Shown piece by piece: positions 50,632 to 53,303 of a stretch of DNA of 53,303 bases. The stretch is taken from assembly GCA_013816485.1 (NCBI GenBank), contig JACDEI010000035.1, positions 1 to 53,303 on the forward strand, given 5' to 3'. The stretch comes from Planctomycetota bacterium. GTDB taxonomy: Bacteria; Planctomycetota; UBA11346. The stretch's first letter is position 1, and the number at the start of each line of letters is the position of its first letter. Both the position numbers and the translations under genes were made by a program. The notes beneath the pieces were generated by a model. It did not search any database. It was given only the letters and a program-made list of their open reading frames with translations, and was not told the origin of the DNA.

Positions 50632-52095
50632 ATGAAAGCCATCGCCGTCATCGGTGGCGGCATCGGCGGACTCGCCACGGCATTTCGCCTGCGCCAGCAC
50701 GCTGCTGAAACCGGCACACCGGTGCACGTCACGATCTACGAAGCGGGCGAACGTTTCGGCGGCGTGATCGCCTCATCGCAGGAACAGGGCTTCACTCTGG
50801 AGCATGGTCCCGACTCGATCGTGCGCTCGAAACCAGCGGGCATCGAACTGATCAAGGATCTTGGCCTGGAGGATCAGCTCCAGCCGACGCAGGAATTCGC
50901 ACGCTCCAGCCTGATCGTCAAAGGACGTCGCCTGCTGCCGATTCCGGAAGGGCTCTACCTGCTCGCTCCGGCGAAGTTCTGGCCCTTTGCCTTGTCGCCG
51001 ATCATCAGTTGGCCGGGCAAACTGCGCATGGCGCTCGATCTGCTGTTGCCGCGTCGACGCGCTGATCTGCCAGAGGAATCACTCGCTGAATTCGTGCGTC
51101 GTCGTTTGGGTAAGGAAGCGCTCGACCGCATCGCCCAACCACTGGTCAGCGGCATCTACACCGCCGATCCGGAACAACTCAGCCTGCGTGCGACTATGCC
51201 GCAGTTCCTGGAAATGGAGCGCGACCACCGCAGCCTGATCCTTGGCATGCGTAAACGGGCGAAAGATCAGTCGGTCGCCACCGCACGTGGACCGCGGTAT
51301 GGTTTGTTTGCCAGTCTCACTGGCGGTTTGCAGACGTTGGTCGATCGTCTGCTTGAACGCTTGCGCGGTCCTGGGTGCGACCTCATCACCAACACCCGGG
51401 TGGAAACGGTGGTCAGGGCCGAAGAGGGTGGCTACACGCTTGCGCTCGCGGATGGTTATCGCCAGTTCGATCAGGTAGTGCTCGCGTTGCCAGCGCATGC
51501 GGCGGCGAAGGTGACGAAACACCTCGACGCAGCGTTGTCCTTCAAACTCGCCACCATTCCCTACGCGGGCGTCGCCACGGTAAACATCGCACTCCGTGTC
51601 GATCAGGTGCCTCATCTGCCGATTGCTGCCGGGTTTGTCGTGCCGGCAGTGGAAGGTCGGACGCTGATCGCCTGCACCTTCGGGCACCACAAATACGCCG
51701 GGCGTGCTCCCGATGGCCACGTGCTGCTGCGCGCGTTCGTCGGTGGTGCCCTGCACGAAAACGCGTTGGAACGCAGCGACCAGGATCTGACCGACGGCGT
51801 GTTGCGAGATCTGCGTGATATCATTGGCCTGCAAGGCGATCCGCTCTTCACGCGTCTGCACCGCTGGCCGAAGGCCATGGCGCAGTACGTCCTTGGGCAC
51901 CAGGAAAGTGTGCAGGTGATCCGCTCGCGAGAACGTGGCTTCACTGGTTTTGCGCTGGTCGGCAACGGCTATGAAGGCGTCGGCATCCCGGATCTGGCGG
52001 CACAGGCGGAGAACGCCGTCGATCGCCTGACCGGACGTGATCGTTCGCTGCCCAAGCCGGTGCGTGACGCCATGAGCCGCGCGACAACCGCCTAA
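50632..52095 (+). CDS. hemG: FAD-dependent protoporphyrinogen/coproporphyrinogen oxidase (HemY type)
   Basis: 487 residues from the ATG at 50632 directly after the repeat; an ATG at 50536 would encode repeat-derived residues. The FAD-binding motif is AVIGGGIGGLATAF, followed by the family text EAGERFGGVI and EHGPDSIVRS, SGIYTADPEQLSLRATMPQFLEME and the C-terminal GNGYEGVGIPDLAAQAEN. It oxidises protoporphyrinogen IX or coproporphyrinogen III late in haem synthesis; the motif alone cannot choose between them. It is paired with hemE. Confidence 0.95.
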   Translation: MKAIAVIGGGIGGLATAFRLRQHAAETGTPVHVTIYEAGERFGGVIASSQEQGFTLEHGPDSIVRSKPAGIELIKDLGLEDQLQPTQEFARSSLIVKGRRLLPIPEGLYLLAPAKFWPFALSPIISWPGKLRMALDLLLPRRRADLPEESLAEFVRRRLGKEALDRIAQPLVSGIYTADPEQLSLRATMPQFLEMERDHRSLILGMRKRAKDQSVATARGPRYGLFASLTGGLQTLVDRLLERLRGPGCDLITNTRVETVVRAEEGGYTLALADGYRQFDQVVLALPAHAAAKVTKHLDAALSFKLATIPYAGVATVNIALRVDQVPHLPIAAGFVVPAVEGRTLIACTFGHHKYAGRAPDGHVLLRAFVGGALHENALERSDQDLTDGVLRDLRDIIGLQGDPLFTRLHRWPKAMAQYVLGHQESVQVIRSRERGFTGFALVGNGYEGVGIPDLAAQAENAVDRLTGRDRSLPKPVRDAMSRATTA

Positions 52096-52234
52096 ACGGC
52101 GACAACAGACAGCCGGTCAAACCGGAGAGGGCGCGGAGAGCGCAGAGCCAAGTATCCCATGACGGTCGATTGGCGCAGCGGGCTTTCACTCTGCGTTCTC
52201 CGCGCCCTCTGCGGCTTGATCGCTTCCGGTTGTC
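52083..52234. repeat. Inverted tandem-unit repeat, GCGGAGAGC-type unit
   Basis: The core arms 52117-52147 and 52189-52219 mirror each other with a few mismatches (GAGAGGGCGCGGAGAGCGCAGAG and its partner). GACAACCG (52083-52090, in the last codons of hemG) is mirrored at 52227-52234. The unit resembles that of 9990-10155, and both share CTTGATCGCT near the right end. It lies between co-directional genes. Confidence 0.82.
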
Positions 52235-52305
52235 CCAGTTGCCCATCTGACGATTGAGCGCCGGTTCCCATGGCGCATCCTCCTCCGCCAGTGGAGGTAC
52301 CAGCC

Positions 52306-53256
52306 ATGTCCAGCGAACCTCAGGCACAGTCGCAGACCGCCCAGTACCGCAAACGCACGTCGCTCGACTGGGAAGCCGGCGCGCGTTTTTTCGAGTACAC
52401 CGCGGCAGCCAATCCGCAGATGCCGCAGATGCCGTTTGTCGGCTTCCCCGCGGCGCTCCATCAGTCGGGCGATACGCGAGTGATCCCGTTCGATCTCTCA
52501 CCACAGCTCGGCATGTCGTGGCCGGCGACCAGCCCGAACCTGATGGCGAGCTTCCTGCGCATCAATGCCATGGAGACGCTCGACACCCAGGCCACCGCGA
52601 CCTCGCAACTGTTCTACGTCATCCGCGGCAGCGGTAAGAGCCACGCCAGCTTCGGCGCCATCGACTGGGAACAGGGCGACTTGTTCGTGCTGCCGATGGG
52701 CGCTGAGATCGACCACAAGGCGACCAGCGATTCCGCGCTCTATTGGGTGCATGACGAGCCGCTGCTGAACTACCTGGGCGTGCAGCCCGGCGTGCCGCGT
52801 TTCAAGCCGACACTCTACCGCCGTGAGCGCATGGTCGCGGAACTGGAGCAGGTGAAGAACCAGCCCGGAGCCGGTGAACGCAATCGCCTGGGCATCCTAC
52901 TCGGCAACGAAGCCACACCGCAGACCCTGACCATCACCCATACGCTGTGGTCGCTGCTCAACATCTTGCCGGCGCGCGTGACGCAGAAGCCGCATCGTCA
53001 CAACTCCGTCGCGCTTGATCTGTGCATCTCTGCCGAGCGGGGTACCTACACCCTGATGGGCCCGGAACTGAACGCCGACGGCACGATTAAGAACGCGGTG
53101 CGCGCCGACTGGGAATCCGGCGCAGTGTTCACCACGCCACCGGGCTGGTGGCACTCGCATCACAACGAGAGTGGTCGTGATGCGCTGGTGTTGCCGATCC
53201 AGGATGCGGGGCTGCACACCTGGATGCGGACGCTCGATATCCGGTTTGTGGTGTGA
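52306..53256 (+). CDS. Bicupin protein, gentisate-dioxygenase-like
   Basis: 316 residues from the ATG at 52306 (GGAGG 13 bases upstream). Two cupin domains: the first (about 95-150, TSQLFYVIRGSGKSH to GDLFVLPMG) lacks the full His set; the second (about 225-310) has HRHNSVALDL and TPPGWWHSHHNES, which can supply metal-binding histidines. The two-domain layout and the position of HRH recall gentisate or hydroxynaphthoate 1,2-dioxygenases, which cleave aromatic rings with Fe(II). The substrate here is unknown. No aromatic-degradation gene is nearby. It could also be a non-enzymatic cupin. Confidence 0.75.
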   Translation: MSSEPQAQSQTAQYRKRTSLDWEAGARFFEYTAAANPQMPQMPFVGFPAALHQSGDTRVIPFDLSPQLGMSWPATSPNLMASFLRINAMETLDTQATATSQLFYVIRGSGKSHASFGAIDWEQGDLFVLPMGAEIDHKATSDSALYWVHDEPLLNYLGVQPGVPRFKPTLYRRERMVAELEQVKNQPGAGERNRLGILLGNEATPQTLTITHTLWSLLNILPARVTQKPHRHNSVALDLCISAERGTYTLMGPELNADGTIKNAVRADWESGAVFTTPPGWWHSHHNESGRDALVLPIQDAGLHTWMRTLDIRFVV

Positions 53257-53273
53257 CCCGGGAGCGCCGAGCA

Positions 53274-53303
53274 CCAGCTCGGCAGGTGCCCATGCCGAGC
53301 TGG
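53274..53303. terminator. Perfect 11-bp hairpin at window end
   Basis: CCAGCTCGGCA (53274-53284) is mirrored by the last 11 bases of the window, with an eight-base loop, 17 bases after the stop of the cupin gene. It may be a terminator whose T-run, or a larger repeat whose outer part, lies beyond the window. Confidence 0.6.

Overview
The window is 53 kb of GC-rich bacterial chromosome, packed with genes that are often coupled by 4-base ATGA or GTGA overlaps. The gene content suggests a Gram-negative bacterium: outer-membrane barrels, an RND efflux system, an LpxL-type acyltransferase and lipoproteins. The DUF1501/DUF1800 pair and a large secreted HExxH protein resembling planctomycete families point to the PVC superphylum, most likely Planctomycetota. 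This is inference; there is no rRNA or marker protein here to settle it. No phage, insertion sequence or CRISPR array was seen.

Layout. 0.1-3.8 kb: a heterodimeric ABC exporter. 4.1-8.2 kb: a membrane-anchored NMT1/SsuA-type binding protein, a sensor kinase and a receiver protein. 8.4-18.2 kb: an unusual block of small membrane, ferritin-like and envelope proteins (DUF1328 twice, YqjD/YqjE-like, DUF2238, DUF883, Dps, DUF3309, DUF3185, DUF2383, PepSY-like, a LEA-like lipoprotein, two barrels), with a soluble PAS kinase and a degenerate cobalamin-domain-like protein. 18.3-20.2 kb: a receiver protein and an NtrC-family sigma-54 activator. 20.2-20.7 kb: terminators, a duplicated tract with tRNA-tail-like ends, and tRNA-Ser(GCU). 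20.8-29.7 kb: 5-formyl-THF cyclo-ligase, an M48 membrane protease, serine acetyltransferase, MoeB-rhodanese, a secreted metallopeptidase and a periplasmic rhodanese. 29.8-33.9 kb (minus): an ECF sigma operon with a single-TM partner, a membrane protein, DUF1800 and DUF1501. 34.7-37.9 kb (minus): a sugar-type ABC importer without an ATPase. 38-40.1 kb: oligopeptidase A. 40.3-47.1 kb: a heavy-metal RND efflux operon with His-rich partners. 47.3-53.3 kb: HIT, MazG-like, acyltransferase, hemE, hemG and a bicupin dioxygenase.

The most interesting signal is an apparent local sigma-54 regulon. Between 4.6 and 17.6 kb I find seven good -24/-12 elements (GG and GC exactly 12 bases apart) and one weaker one, most of them in front of the small envelope or stress genes. 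Three intergenic regions also hold an 18-base site, TCATGCANNNTGCAGGAG, and a fourth holds a degenerate copy, all at enhancer distance. An NtrC-family activator with a GSFTGA loop is encoded just downstream. This looks like a sigma-54-controlled envelope/stress programme with its own enhancer site.

The second signal is a family of about ten long inverted repeats. Each arm is a tandem array of a 7-9 base unit, the other arm is its reverse complement, and the unit differs from element to element. All lie at the 3' ends of genes, and in two cases they have supplied the C-terminal tail of the protein.
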